Below, one piece after another: positions 23,136 through 49,184 of a stretch of DNA of 64,000 nucleotides. The notes under the pieces were generated by a model, which saw nothing but the letters and a program-made list of their open reading frames with translations, made no database searches and was not told the DNA's origin. Origin of the DNA: Anthopleura xanthogrammica (lineage: Eukaryota; Cnidaria; Anthozoa; Actiniaria; Actiniidae); assembly GCA_964019055.1 (NCBI GenBank), contig OZ025217.1, positions 5,316,617 to 5,380,616 of the forward strand, given 5' to 3'. The translations under genes and the position numbers were made by a program. Every line of letters begins with the position of its first letter. Position 1 is the first letter of the stretch.

Positions 23136-23358
23136 ACATTGGCTGGAGATGCATGCTGCTTCCCTACAAGCAGTACAAGAAGAGGCACCATTGAGTGGAA
23201 ATGCGCAGCAACTTTTCCAGTGCTGAAAAAGCAATTTTATCTTTGTTGCAATGCTAGCGTTAGAGGACATTGTAACCTGAGTAATGTCTTGCGATGTTCA
23301 CTGACATCAGCAGAAAGTTAAAGTTTTCTCTGTAGCAATTGCAATTTGAAAACTGCAT

Positions 23359-23615
23359 GTACAAATACTATTTCAAAAAAAGTTGGTGAAGGCTTTGTTG
23401 TATTTTTTTATGTTGCTTGTTGCATGCTTCTTGTTGCATCTTGCTTACATCTTGCATAAAAGAAATTATGCTGGAAAAACTTGAAGTCAAAGTCTGGTAA
23501 AATTCCATATTGTTGTGACCTTTCGCTGCTTGAATTAACATTACCCATACTGCATTTCGGGCTTGGCATGCAACAAGCAAACAAATCTTCACCAAACGTT
23601 TTTGAAATAGCTGTA
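23359..23615. repeat. Inverted repeat downstream of gene B
   Basis: GTACAAATACTATTTCAAAA at 23359 pairs with the complement ending at 23615. The middle holds TTGTTGCATCTTGC-like repeats. It is in the likely 3' flank or UTR of gene B. Confidence 0.5.
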
Positions 23616-24699
23616 CACCAACGAGCTTGATAGACGCTATAATTTTGTATATTGTAAAAAAAAACAAAAAAAACAAGCCATCTTGGGGGGAGGGGGGGGG
23701 GGGTCTTTCTGGGGAGTCTTTTTTGTGTCTTTTTTGACTAGAAGCTGCTATGCGTTAGCCAATCATAAGCTTAGTGATCAAGCAAGATCTGAAGATATAT
23801 CTGACAAATATAACTAGAGAAGAGTAGATACTCTTCTAGTTCATGCAACGCTTTGCAATTAGGTGTATATAGGATCAGCATTTAGATATTCTCCAGTTCC
23901 GAATATTTTTGCGACCGACGTCCCGCTCCCCCACCCCTCCCCCTCAAAAAAATAATTGTGAATTAAATTGGATAATAATGATGTTTTTCCCTTCTCCCTT
24001 TTCATGCTGGTTCTCTCCATATGCCACTTCTCGCCACCTTCCCCTTCGCCTCCCTTTGAGGGAAATTACATCGTGATGACGCTTTCAGTAGCCCTCACTT
24101 TTGCTGTGAACATTTGTAACTATTTTTGTGGACATCCAAATGTCATGTTTAACTATTAATAAACGACCACGTCATATGGTGCCAAGCTTCATTATCATGA
24201 TCGCAGCAAACATAGCGTCACCAATGCAATCCCTCTTCAGGGGCGGATTTAAGGTGGGCCGACGGGGCCGCAACGTTTGGGTTCCCTGTGTTAAAATTAG
24301 TTTCCAGTTTCACTCGCCAAATGAGAAGAACGCCTAGCAACATGCTGAATCGAATGTGAAACTAAAAACAACCCAGGAAATTCCCCGAAAAACTTCACAA
24401 TGCATGGTTGTTTCTAAGAATATTTCTTCCTCGTTTTGTCTAATATTCCAGCTACTTTTAGTCTTAAAGGTAAGACTTTGCATCGCCATTACATTGTACA
24501 AGATCAAGTACATAATGTTCAAGTAGTTTGAAGTTATTTATAAGCTTACTTGTCTTTAAAATATCAATTTCATTTTTTGTTCGCAAAATTTCCAGTCGTG
24601 TGGTTTCTTGGTTTCTTGGAACCCAGCGAATACCAAGACTCTTGTACGACCGATATTTACAGAAGTCGCTTGAGGTTTTGTCCGAAAGGAAGGGAAATA

Positions 24700-39562
<14,863 letters not shown>

Positions 39563-39565
39563 CAA

Positions 39566-40200
39566 CAAAACGTACCCGTAAATCGAAATCAGGCCTTAAC
39601 TTTAACTTACTCAGCTCAAAAACTTCTCTTTTCAGAGATTCCTTTTTTGTCAGAATTGTTCCCTTATGGAACTCATTACCAATAGATATTAAGTCTTGTG
39701 CATCTGTCGGATGCTTTAAAAGTAAGCTTAAATCTCTTTATCATAATAGATTAATTAGTGTTTTTGACCCTGATAATGTCCGTACTTATAAGATAGTCTG
39801 TCCTAATTGTCGTCACGTGGACGTTATGTCTATCTGTAGATTCTAGAGCGATTTTACTTGGCCCATGAATGAATAACAAATTAGTTAGTAGTAGAAAATT
39901 CCTTCATCTTCACCTTATTTTCTCACTAGCTATACATTTTTCTTTCACGGGCAAAGTACAGTCTTTCTAGTTTAAATCATATTAGCTTGACTCTCACCCT
40001 AGGTGTATTATATTATATAGTATATTTATTAACCTTTCATATATAATTTTTTCTTATTGGCGATAAACTAGGGGTTGGGTTAGTTGGGATATTCTTATTG
40101 GGTGGGACGTTGGTGTACAGTATTGTAAAGGGGACTTCGTGTCGTATTATACAACACCTGCTCTATGGGCGAATCTTGAAAATAAAAAATATAAAATAAA
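39566..40200 (+). mobile_element. LINE 3' end directly after the gene C stop
   Basis: A frame open to 39846 encodes an ORF2 C-terminus (FRDSFFVRIVPLWNSLPIDI, then CFKSKLKSLYHNRL and a final CPNC motif). A UTR follows, containing a copy of the TTTTACTTGG foldback (39846-39972), and ends near 40200 in an A-rich tail. It begins within a few bases of the gene C stop codon, so its insertion may have set the present end of gene C. Confidence 0.7.
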
Positions 40201-40401
40201 ATAACAATAAAGCCGACCAGAAAAAAACTAAAGAGGCGCCCGAAAAGAGAGAAAACCCCCAAAAAGGAAAAGGTAAATGCGGAGAGTGTGTTGTGGGGTG
40301 TGGGTCTGATGATGTTCACAGCGAAGAGGGCGATGAAGAGGAGTTGAATTTGGAGACGGGGACCGAAGAAGGAGAGCTGGAAAAAGAAAAATGTCGACCT
40401 T

Positions 40402-40744
40402 AAGAATAAGAATAAGAATAAGAATAAGAATAAGAATAAGAATAAGAATAAGAATAAGAATAAGAATAAGAATAAGAATAAGAATAAGAATAAGAATAAG
40501 AATAAGAATAGGAATAGGAATAGGAATAGGAATAGGAATAGGAATAGGAATAGGAATAGGAATAGGAATAGGAATAGGAATAGGAATAGGAATAGGAATA
40601 GGAATAGGAATAGGAATAGGAATAGGAATAGGAATAGGAATAGGAATAGGAATAGGAATAGGAATAGGAATAGGAATAGGAATAGGAATAGCAATAGGAA
40701 TAGGAATAAGAATAAGAATAAGAAGAATAAGAATAAGAATAAGA
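40402..40744. repeat. AATAAG to AATAGG hexamer array at a LINE 3' end
   Basis: Units change from AATAAG to AATAGG and back to AATAAG. The array directly joins the 3' end of the minus-strand LINE at 40745. Confidence 0.95.
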
Positions 40745-42385
40745 TACTTTATTTAACCACGGTAGGTACAATTCAGCATAGCTGCTTTTCAAGTGGCTGT
40801 GAATTTATAGAAACTAATTACAATAATAATAATAATGAAGCTATAATTAAAGATACACTATACTAAAAAAAATTAAAGAAAAATATATAAGCCTATGCAT
40901 ATCAACTAAATATTATAATATGGGTATTATTGAAAATGATTATCTAATGCAGTCTTCAAAGAGGGAAGTGAAATGTATTTATCATGGGTTACGTGACTAG
41001 CGCACAGGGTGTACAGGAATGCAGTGTTTTGTCAAGGGTGTCATATACAGCTATACGCCTCTCTGAACAAATGGGTCTTGAGCAGGCGCTTAAAGAGAAC
41101 TACATATTGGCATGACGGATATTACTAGGAAGATCATTCCACAGTTTGGGTGCCGCACAAGTAAATGAGCGGTCACCCAATGTAGTAAGACTCTTAAAAG
41201 TAGGATATTTTAGTAACAGTTTGTCCATAGAAGATCTCAGATTATATCTAGGGGCTGACTTAAATTGTACAAGTTCTGGTATATACAAAGGAGCAAGTCC
41301 ATTAAGAGCTTTGAAGACAAGAAGCAAGATTTTGAACTGAATTCTGTAGCTAATGGGTAACCAGTGAAGTCTATACAAAGAAGGAGTAATGTGTTCAAAG
41401 CGTCCGACATTACAGATGAGGCGCACAGCTGCATTTTGCACGCGTTGGAGTTTGTGTAGCTGGTTGCTAGGCAACCCATATAAAATGCTATTGCAATAGT
41501 CTAAGCACCGGACTAGTCACGAAAGCATTCACTAAAATCTGTTTACATTCAAAACTAAGAAACTTCCTAATCCTTCTTATGTTGAATAAATGAAAAAATG
41601 CGGCTTTACAGATGTTATTGATGTGTGTGTCCATTTTGAACTGTCCGTCGAACCAGCAGCCAAGATTCTTGACTTCGCTAGTCGGTGCGATCACGCTTCC
41701 CCGACCAGCAACGAGTCTATGTTGACTTTGGCGAGTTGTTTTCTCGTGCCAAAGATGATGAACTCGGTTTTGTCGAGCAGTATTGTGTGGTCAACAGTAT
41801 CGAAAGCTGCACTGAGATCGAGAAGCACAAGCAAGGTGATGCGTTGCCGGTTCATGTTGAGTAAGATATCATTCTTGACTCGCAAAAGAGCAGTCTCGGT
41901 ACTGTTGAATTCGCGGTATGATGACTGTGCTTTAGGGTAGAGCTTGTGAGTGGTCAGGTGATCATGCATTTGACCAAACACAGCCTGCTCAGCCAGTTTT
42001 GAGGCCGGCAAATGACAGATTACTCATGGGGCGTAAGTTGCTAAACTTTGCCTCTGCGCTGGGTTTCTTCCGAATCTTGGTTTGACATCCACTTGCTTCC
42101 AGTTGTCAGGAAAACATCCAGTTTGTAGAAAGAGGTTTATCATCTTAGTGACAAATAGTAGGAGGACATCAAGACACTCAACCACAAGGGGGGTGGGCAC
42201 GGGATCCAAGCTGCAGGACTTCTTACTTGATTTCCCTATTAGGCTCTTGACGTCATCTTCGCTTAAGGTTGTGAACGAGTCTAACTGAGCCTAGCACATA
42301 GATGGTGGTGGCTCTGTAGTTGTGCTAGAGTCAGCAGCAGCTGTGTCAAGATCAGTGCGAATGTGTTCGATCTTCTGCACAAAAA
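40745..42385 (-). mobile_element. CR1/Rex-like LINE with internal deletion, ending in a hexamer tail
   Basis: Minus strand, with frame shifts: DPVPTPLVVECLDVLL and FPDNWKQVDVKP (42209-42024), QAVFGQMHDHLTTHKLYPKA and LLDLSAAFDTVDHTILL (42011 to about 41780). The YADD catalytic region is deleted between TILL and KTEFIIFGT. Then come VKNLGCWFDGQFKMDTHI and the C-terminal block LHWLPISYRIQFKILLLVFK and FTCAAPKLWNDLPSNIR (41474-41100). The 3' end meets the TTCTTA-type array at 40744. Confidence 0.85.
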
Positions 42386-42598
42386 ACTTGCAGTAAGTCT
42401 GTTAGTATTACATAATGAATGTTTTATATTCGGTTGAGCGGGGCAACGAATTAGAATATAATTTGAATTTTTAATATAGGTAGGGAGTTGATTCCATACT
42501 AGCGCTCCTTTATAGCCAAAGCTCTTTTTACGATATTCTAGATTTGGGCGTGGCAGGAAATAATTGTTTTCACTTACACTTCTAAGACCATAATCGGT
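42385..42598 (-). mobile_element. Second LINE C-terminal fragment abutting the caspase relic
   Basis: The minus strand reads SVSENNYFLPRPNLEYRKKS then FGYKGALVWNQLPTYIKNS, a CR1-type ORF2 end different from the neighbouring LINE. It stops abruptly where caspase similarity starts (about 42600), so it marks an insertion or deletion breakpoint. Confidence 0.7.
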
Positions 42599-42599
42599 T

Positions 42600-43375
42600 G
42601 ATTCGGTATATAAGATGACCAGTAGCCCTAGAGGATTTGTCGTGATTGTCAACGTAAAGAACTTTCCAACTGAAGCAGAAGATTTCCACAGGGAAGGCTC
42701 AGAAGTTGACGTACAGGGCATGGAGAAGTTATTTGAAGGACTGGACTTTAGAATCGAAATACTTGTTGACCTCACAAAAGATAAACTCTTGAGTGAATTC
42801 GAATTTAATATTTCCAAGTATGATTTCAGTGCCTACGACTGCTTTGTTGTCTGCATAATGAGTCACGAGAATGAAGATTATTTCTTGGCCTGCGATGGTG
42901 AGAAGATCAAAATCCAAAGCATCCGTGAAATGTTTAATAACAAAAACTGCGCGACTCTGCGAAAATCCAAAGCTTTCAGTTTTTTATCAACGCCTGTCGA
43001 GGAAATTCTGTCGATGATGGAACAGTAGTCAAGGAAAGTAGCCATGTGTCTAAAGAACCTCAATCCTCGCCAAAGCCAAAAGCGAACACTACCGTCATGG
43101 GTGGTCAAACTACTGCAGAGAATGATATATATGCTCACCGCATTCTCCAGAGTTGAGGGTTACTACTCTTGTCGTAATACGAAGAAGGGTTCTTGGTTCG
43201 TTAGCAACTTGATAGAGGTTTTCAGAGAATATGCTGGGACGGAGGATGTGTTGAGCATGCTGAGCATGCTGTTAATTCAAAAGGAGGTCTGGGGCAAAAG
43301 CAAGTACCAAAACCCCAAACTACTTTAACTAAAAAAGTATTTTTTTGGCCAGGAATGAAATTTGAATCTTGTTGA
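42600..43375 (+). pseudogene. Decayed caspase exon, probable lost C-terminus of gene C
   Basis: Strong similarity to the gene B caspase exon begins at about 42600, just before MTSSPRG, and runs past the stop region to about 43375. The first frame is open from 42615 to 43028: [41 protein letters not shown] with the catalytic His. It then shifts frame before the active site, so the Cys codon at 42995-42997 (in a CRGNS context) is read out of frame. A second shift occurs near 43120 before the small subunit, whose Arg-containing segment is visible at about 43160-43200. No upstream acceptor remains; LINE sequence abuts directly at about 42598. Two frameshifts and the missing acceptor make it a pseudogene. 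It lies downstream of gene C on the same strand, as the caspase exon does in B and D. Confidence 0.85.
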
Positions 43376-43525
43376 ACATATTGCTGCCCTACTAGACTAG
43401 TCCCCATTGAGAAACTGAATGCGCAGCAAATTTTCCAACTAGTACTGGCCAAGCAAATATATTTTTGTTTTGCGATGGAAGTCTTATTCATTCAGCTTCT
43501 AAGTTCAATTTGTATAGGTAATCGC

Positions 43526-44745
43526 GACACGGCTTAAAAACGTCTGCGCATGCGCAAAATCTTGAGAAACAAAATGGCGGACGCGTTGGAGTTTCCCGCG
43601 CTTGAAAACACCTTTGGCATTGAATTGGTCTTAGCACCTTATTTTGATCGTGATGTCTAATCGGTCTTGGTGAAATGATCTGGAGGGCTTATTGAAAGTA
43701 TATGTATTCTTTAGATCTACGTAAAAGTTCTTATCGATTTGAGAATTAAGTTTGTTTTTTGATGACAAAAGTACTGCTCCTGGGAAAAATCCATGTGAGT
43801 AACACTCGTATTTTGATCTGTGATAAGGTCAGAACAACTGTGATAAGCTTTTAATTTTGATATTTTGTTCGTTGTTCTCCATTTATCAACATACCAAATG
43901 AGCTGGTTGTTCTGAGCTTGAGCTGTGAAACGCCAGCTTGCTAAAGTATGAAAATACGTATCGTAAAAGAGGACCTTCGAAAACCACATACCTTGACTAT
44001 TGACGTGAAAGAATCAAAAGTTTATCGACACTTTAAGATATCTGTAAAGCTAAGTTTCTACTTAATTTTGTAGAATATGGCATATCTATTTCGACTATCC
44101 AGGTTCTTTAGAAGGTCATCGAAAAATCAAACGACGGGATAAATTATTCTGTATTTCGACAACAAAATCACAAATCATCGAAAATACTGACTTAAGTCCC
44201 CTTCGTGTTTTTGAATTTATAAGGTCAGGACAACTTATATAAGCTTGAGATTTTAATATATTGCTTATTATTTGCCATTACACAAAATATCAAATGAGCT
44301 CTTTATTCTGAGTTTGAGCTCTTGAGTAATTTCTGTTTCATTAAGTAAATTTTTCATGGCTGAGATTATCCGATAAAATTCAAGAACTAACGATCATCAA
44401 TCCTGCTATTTTCTTGCTAACACACCTGTCCAAAATCCTCCAAAGCGATTCAATATTAAACAATATGATAGCAATTCCTTAATTTAAAATCCGAATACAA
44501 TCAACTGTTATAAAAAGATTACTATAGCTTTAACCTGTTCTGCATCATGTGTTAGAAGCAAGGGTGAATATGATGCCATGAATTTAGAACAATCACAAAC
44601 TAAATCAATGATTTACATACATAGCTAATTCCTTTTTGCATTTTCACTAAAATATTTCATCCTCATACTCATTTAATAGGAGCATTTCAGTTATACAGTA
44701 GGTGTAGTTTCCTTTTCTTAGGGAGGGTTCATAATTTATCCAGAT

Positions 44746-44776
<31 letters not shown>

Positions 44777-47276
44777 CATGATTTTTCTGGAGTAATTTCT
44801 TTTTTGGTGGTGGTTGTGGGGGAGGGAAGACCTATGGAAACTTTCCCAAAAATTAGAACAAGGTATAAGGGGGGGGGGGGGGGCATCAAAACAATTCAGT
44901 TAAAAAGGTTATTTGTTTTCATTATCAGTTCTGATACATCACAATTTTTTAAGAACATAGATATTTCTCAGAGAAAACTGAGAAAACTATGTTTGGCAAA
45001 AGTATTCGGACTCAGGCAAAGGTGGGAATAAAAAGGGAATAGAGAAAAAATAGGATAAAAGTATAATCAGGGTGCATGTGTGTCTGTGAAGAGGGGTAAT
45101 ATGAAAAAAAATTGATAAAATCATTTTGATGTTGTGAATGCAATAAATGTGAAGATAAAATATGGTAGCGGGAGAGTGATGAAGGGGGAGGAAGGGTGCA
45201 TGGTATGTGGGCAGAAGCATTTGGTCGTGCTAGACGTATAAAATAGTAATGGTATAATGTAGATTGATACCAATGGTGCAATAAATAGTACTTAGTAGAT
45301 TTTTTTGAAAATAAAATTTATCATTTATCATGATACAAAAGTCTAATGCAAAATGTTGAGACTCAAAAAATGCTTGAATCAGCCATTTTAGACTGCATGA
45401 GGTTTAGTTAAACAGGATAGTGGGAAGAGGGGGGTCATGGTACTTCACCATGGTTTCAGAATATCTCATGAGGGGGGGGGGCAGAAAAAATTCACTTATG
45501 ACATCAGGGGGGCTTCCAAAAAACATAAGGGAAAAACATTAAAATTGTCATAGCCCCCCATCTACATAAATTATGAATCCCGGCCCAACCCCTTCAGCCT
45601 GTTGTGAAAAGAGTATATCAGTGTATGTCACTCTCTTTTTCTCTATTTATTCCATATAATATCATTGTTCTGATAGAAATATAATGAATGAAACACAGTT
45701 GCCTGACCTCTGTAGTTTATCAATAAACTATTCCAAAAGAGCTTTCAACAATTTTTTAGTTCCAAAAAAAAGCAGCATTTTCAGTATTAGAAACTGAAAA
45801 GATTTAAAAAAAGGAATTAATGACTGATTATTCTATTTCCAGAAGGCAAACGCAGTGTTACAATATTTATGCTTTCAACAAAAGTGTGACCAGGATAAGT
45901 TTACAACTATCTTATCATCTTATCTACTAAACTAGTGTCGGTATCAAATGAGGTATACTCATAAAGCAATGTAAAGGATATATACTATCATAAATGGGTT
46001 GTTTCAAGTAAAACTTACATGAACTGAACCCCTTCTAAGGCTTCATGCATCATAAGGGACTTACAGTATATTCCTTTAATACATTTATAAATTTTTTGTA
46101 GATTGGTAGATGGAAAAATCTATGTACTTTGGGTCTAAACTTCCATAACATGGGCTTTCTACTGTGTGTGTCTGTGTGTCAAAATAATGAAGGATATATT
46201 ATTCATGAGCTATTCACAGAAATGAGGAAAACTAAGACTTTTCTATTTTTAATGTTTTTGCTAGTACTTATCTAGGGGAGTATCTGATTATAACAGCTGG
46301 CTTTGGACACAATTTTTGACCTTGACAAGTACTGAATAGAGAAAAAACACTGTATGCAGAGTTGGCATTGACTTAAGTATAAAAACCTTTGTTTTCGAAT
46401 GATAACCCACAGTTATCATATGCTTCAATGCTTCCAGTTCCAGCAGTTCCCACTTTACAAGAGAGATTCTCCCATTTACAGTAGACATAATATCATGAGT
46501 TTTTCATTGATATTATAATATCAAAATGACATCACAGCAAAATAGCTTCTGTAGCATCATGTTGCTAATCATGAAAAGCCTCTCTTTCCTGCTGCATATA
46601 TTTTTTGAAACTTTTCATGTCTGCTTTCAAATATGCCTTGAAACTCATTTAAAGCTGGTTGAATAACCAGTGTCCCTATTTCCCCCCCGAGAAACAACCG
46701 ATAGGAAGAATTATCAAGGATTCTATCACATGTACACGATATCGAAATTGGAGCAAGTACTGTACCAGAATTTATACAGTACAGCGACTCTGTTGAAAGT
46801 ATTTTACATAATATTCGGGGTTTAGCATGCTCATCTCTAGCTTTTATTACGAATTTTAAAACTTACAGCATCCATGACTATATTTACTTGATTATCTTGA
46901 CAATCAATAAGCATTTGAAGTTCAGAATCCCGAAATAGAATTGGAACAAGAAAGCAATAATTGTATTTTTTATCGAAGTATCTGCACTTTGACATCTTGT
47001 TTTTGTTCGAATCAGACAGAAAACTTGACAATTCACCATTCACATAACATCGTGATGCTTATCTGTCTCCTTTTCTTGATCATCTACTAACTATAATCCA
47101 TCCATATGAGAAAAAAACTTCGGTTTTTGGAAGAAAAAGTGCTCGACAATCCTCGACAATAATTCATCCTCGTCCGCCATTTTGTACTGACGCCTGCGAT
47201 AAATTCAGCGGAAAACCACACTGCGCACCCTCAGTTAATATTTACATTAGCCAATCAGACGTTTTTAAGCCGTGTC
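43526..47276. mobile_element. Mutator-like DNA transposon, 3.75 kb, 21-bp TIRs and 9-bp target duplication
   Basis: The left end GACACGGCTTAAAAACGTCT and right end AGACGTTTTTAAGCCGTGTC are perfect inverted repeats (21 bp with one more base each). The element is flanked on both sides by GGTAATCGC (43517-43525 and 47277-47285). A 9-bp target duplication is the hallmark of Mutator-like elements. No intact transposase is visible. The minus strand near the right end has exon-like pieces: an ORF with ATG at 47043 reaching a donor at about 46862, and open stretches at 46660-46570 and 46490-46370. Both ends carry an inward-facing AAAATGGCGGACG. The interior has poly-G runs at 44744-44775 and 44871-44883 and smaller G-rich repeats. 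It lies between the caspase relic and gene E. Confidence 0.75.
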
Positions 47277-47295
47277 GGTAATCGCATGATTTTGA

Positions 47296-47421
47296 GTGCA
47301 ATTTAGAATAAATTATGACGAGTAAATTTTTCAATGTTTAACAAAATTGCACGAGCCGTTAGGCGAGTGCAATTTGTAATCATTGAAAAATTTACGAGTC
47401 ATAATTTATTCTAAATTGCAC
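47296..47421. repeat. Foldback element next to the Mutator-like element
   Basis: GTGCAATTTAGAATAAATTA and its complement pair across 126 bp. It lies 10 bp right of the 9-bp target duplication. Confidence 0.6.
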
Positions 47422-47439
47422 GAAAAAATGGCGAATTGC

Positions 47440-47810
47440 ATTGTTGCGCTTAGTTACGATAGGTATTGGTTGACAACTTTCACGAGCCGTTTCATTGAAC
47501 GTAGATATATTATTTACATCCTGTATTCATTCTCCTACTTAACAAGTTTTTAGTTTGACTCTATATATTTTATACTCGTCATGAGGATTTCCAATTATGT
47601 AGCCTATTCTGTATTATCTATCTCCATTGCCTTATGCAATCTCCACGCTTCATACTATTTGTTAATTAGTCCTGGGTGCAAGAGTACCTTGTTTAACCCT
47701 TTGGGTTGTCTCTCTTGCACCCTCCACCTATTCTTTTCCATTTTTCACTGTAAATTTATCTTTTGTGTATATGTGGTAAATAAAAACCTTTGAACCTTTG
47801 AACCTGTACC
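47440..47810 (+). repeat. Possible LINE 3' UTR ending in CTTTGAAC repeats
   Basis: An AT-rich stretch ending GTAAATAAAAACCTTTGAAC with the octamer repeated, like short-tandem LINE tails. No coding part was recognised. Confidence 0.3.
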
Positions 47811-48074
47811 TTTGTATGGCAAGATGCAAATGGCAGGTTAATAAACTATTACTCATGCATATATCTACGTTTATGCTAGTCCTTCAAAATAGAGATAATT
47901 AAATGTATAATAATACTGATATGTGTAATGAAAATGAAAATTGAAAAAGTGCTACTATGATCAAATTTTTGACTTGCTGTTTTTAAGCATGGATTGAAAG
48001 ACATTTGATAGTGAAGTGAAACTTCGCTTTCCTTTTTCAAATATCTGTTTTCCTTCCAAAGATCGTAGTAGCAC

Positions 48075-48215
48075 ATTAAAGAGTACTGAGTGAGCGCGAC
48101 GTTTCGGTGTCGATCGGACACCATTATCAACCGAGTGTTCATAAAGTCATCATAGTCAAAACATAATGGTGTCCGATCGACACCGAAACGTCGCGCTCAC
48201 TCAGTACTCTTTAAT
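48075..48215. repeat. Foldback element
   Basis: ATTAAAGAGTACTGAGTGAG and its complement at 48195-48215 pair over about 50 bp, including a shared TCGGTGTCGATCGGACACC block. Confidence 0.65.
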
Positions 48216-48429
48216 TCTAATTTTCATCACACTATGCATTTCTAAACCTTTACTTAAATGTATATGAAATGAATAGTTCCTGCATGGGATGATTGTCAAA
48301 CAAATGAGGCTCAAATATCTAAATGGAAACAATTGGTAACAATGATATTTAGCTGGAAAGTTGCCCTCTAAATACTATACGGTTTAAGCTAAAGCTAAGG
48401 AATGCTGGATCTGCCGTATATCAGAAGCA

Positions 48430-48590
48430 AGGGCGGATCTAGGGGGGTGAATTGGGTGACTTGTCACCCCCCGTGTAGTTGAATATAATAAGAATAAAGG
48501 ATAAGATAAGAGCAAAAAATACACTATGTAATGCCTTGCTAGGTACCAGTCACCCCCCTTGAAATCCTTCTGGATCCGCCACTGCAGAAG
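48430..48590. repeat. AGGGGCGGATCC foldback family, another copy
   Basis: It begins GGGCGGATCTAGGGGGGTGA and ends CTTCTGGATCCGCCACTG. Inner arms CACCCCCC and the complement are present. Confidence 0.6.
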
Positions 48591-48639
48591 GCTAGGTGCA
48601 CCGTCGTATATAAACTTAAGTTACCCTTATACAAAATAC

Positions 48640-48711
48640 ATGGCTAAATCCCAGTCCAAGCCCCAAAAAGACGAATCCCAGCTCCCATTTAACGCCTTCA
48701 GGACTCTCAAG
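48640..48711 (+). CDS. Possible orphan first coding exon, 24 codons
   Basis: ATG at 48640 opens 24 codons (starting MAKSQSKPQKDES) ending in phase 0 at a strong donor, AAG then GTACGT. A TATA-like TATATAA lies about 33 bp upstream of the ATG. It looks like a genuine first exon, but I could not find a following exon on the plus strand before gene E (minus) or in the next few kb. It could be a relic of a duplicated gene or chance. The family is not recognised. Confidence 0.25.
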
Positions 48712-49184
48712 GTACGTATGGCTCATGCAGCGCAGTTGTCAATCAATCAATCCCTTGCAAGTCGTCGTTTTACTTTAGTATACTTTAAAGCTGTATTGTC
48801 TTACTGTTGCTAGCATGCATCAAGATAGTGTGAACATCACTTCATACCTAAAATATTAACTGCTATTAAATGGCTATAATTATTATTACTGATTATCAGT
48901 TACCAAATGTTCCTGCTGCTATTGTAATCGTTGTTATTGTAGTTGTGGTAGCATTCGATCATTATCTTTTGATAAAGTTATAGCTGCAGGTGTGCATGTC
49001 AATACATCTTGTTGCTTTCGTTGGTGCTGTTGTCAGCTTCAGTTTTTGCTATTGCTAATGTTGCACCTCTAGCATTTTTGTTTCGCTTTTTTTTGTTAAT
49101 GTTTTAGCGTTTATCTGTCATTGCTATTGCTGGTGGGATGTAAGGCATTGTCTGGTTTTGCTGCCGGCTTCTGATGATTGGTTT

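Noticed and set aside
40095..40792. Long open frames on both strands (Leu/Phe, Ile/Gly, Ser/Tyr repeats)
   Set aside because: Products of the AATAAG/AATAGG array with no stops by period.
42281..42817. 178-aa minus-strand frame
   Set aside because: An accidental union of antisense caspase relic and LINE ends; only the LINE part is real coding sequence.
46288..47043. Transposase gene inside the Mutator-like element
   Set aside because: Short open stretches lack any recognisable MULE transposase motif.
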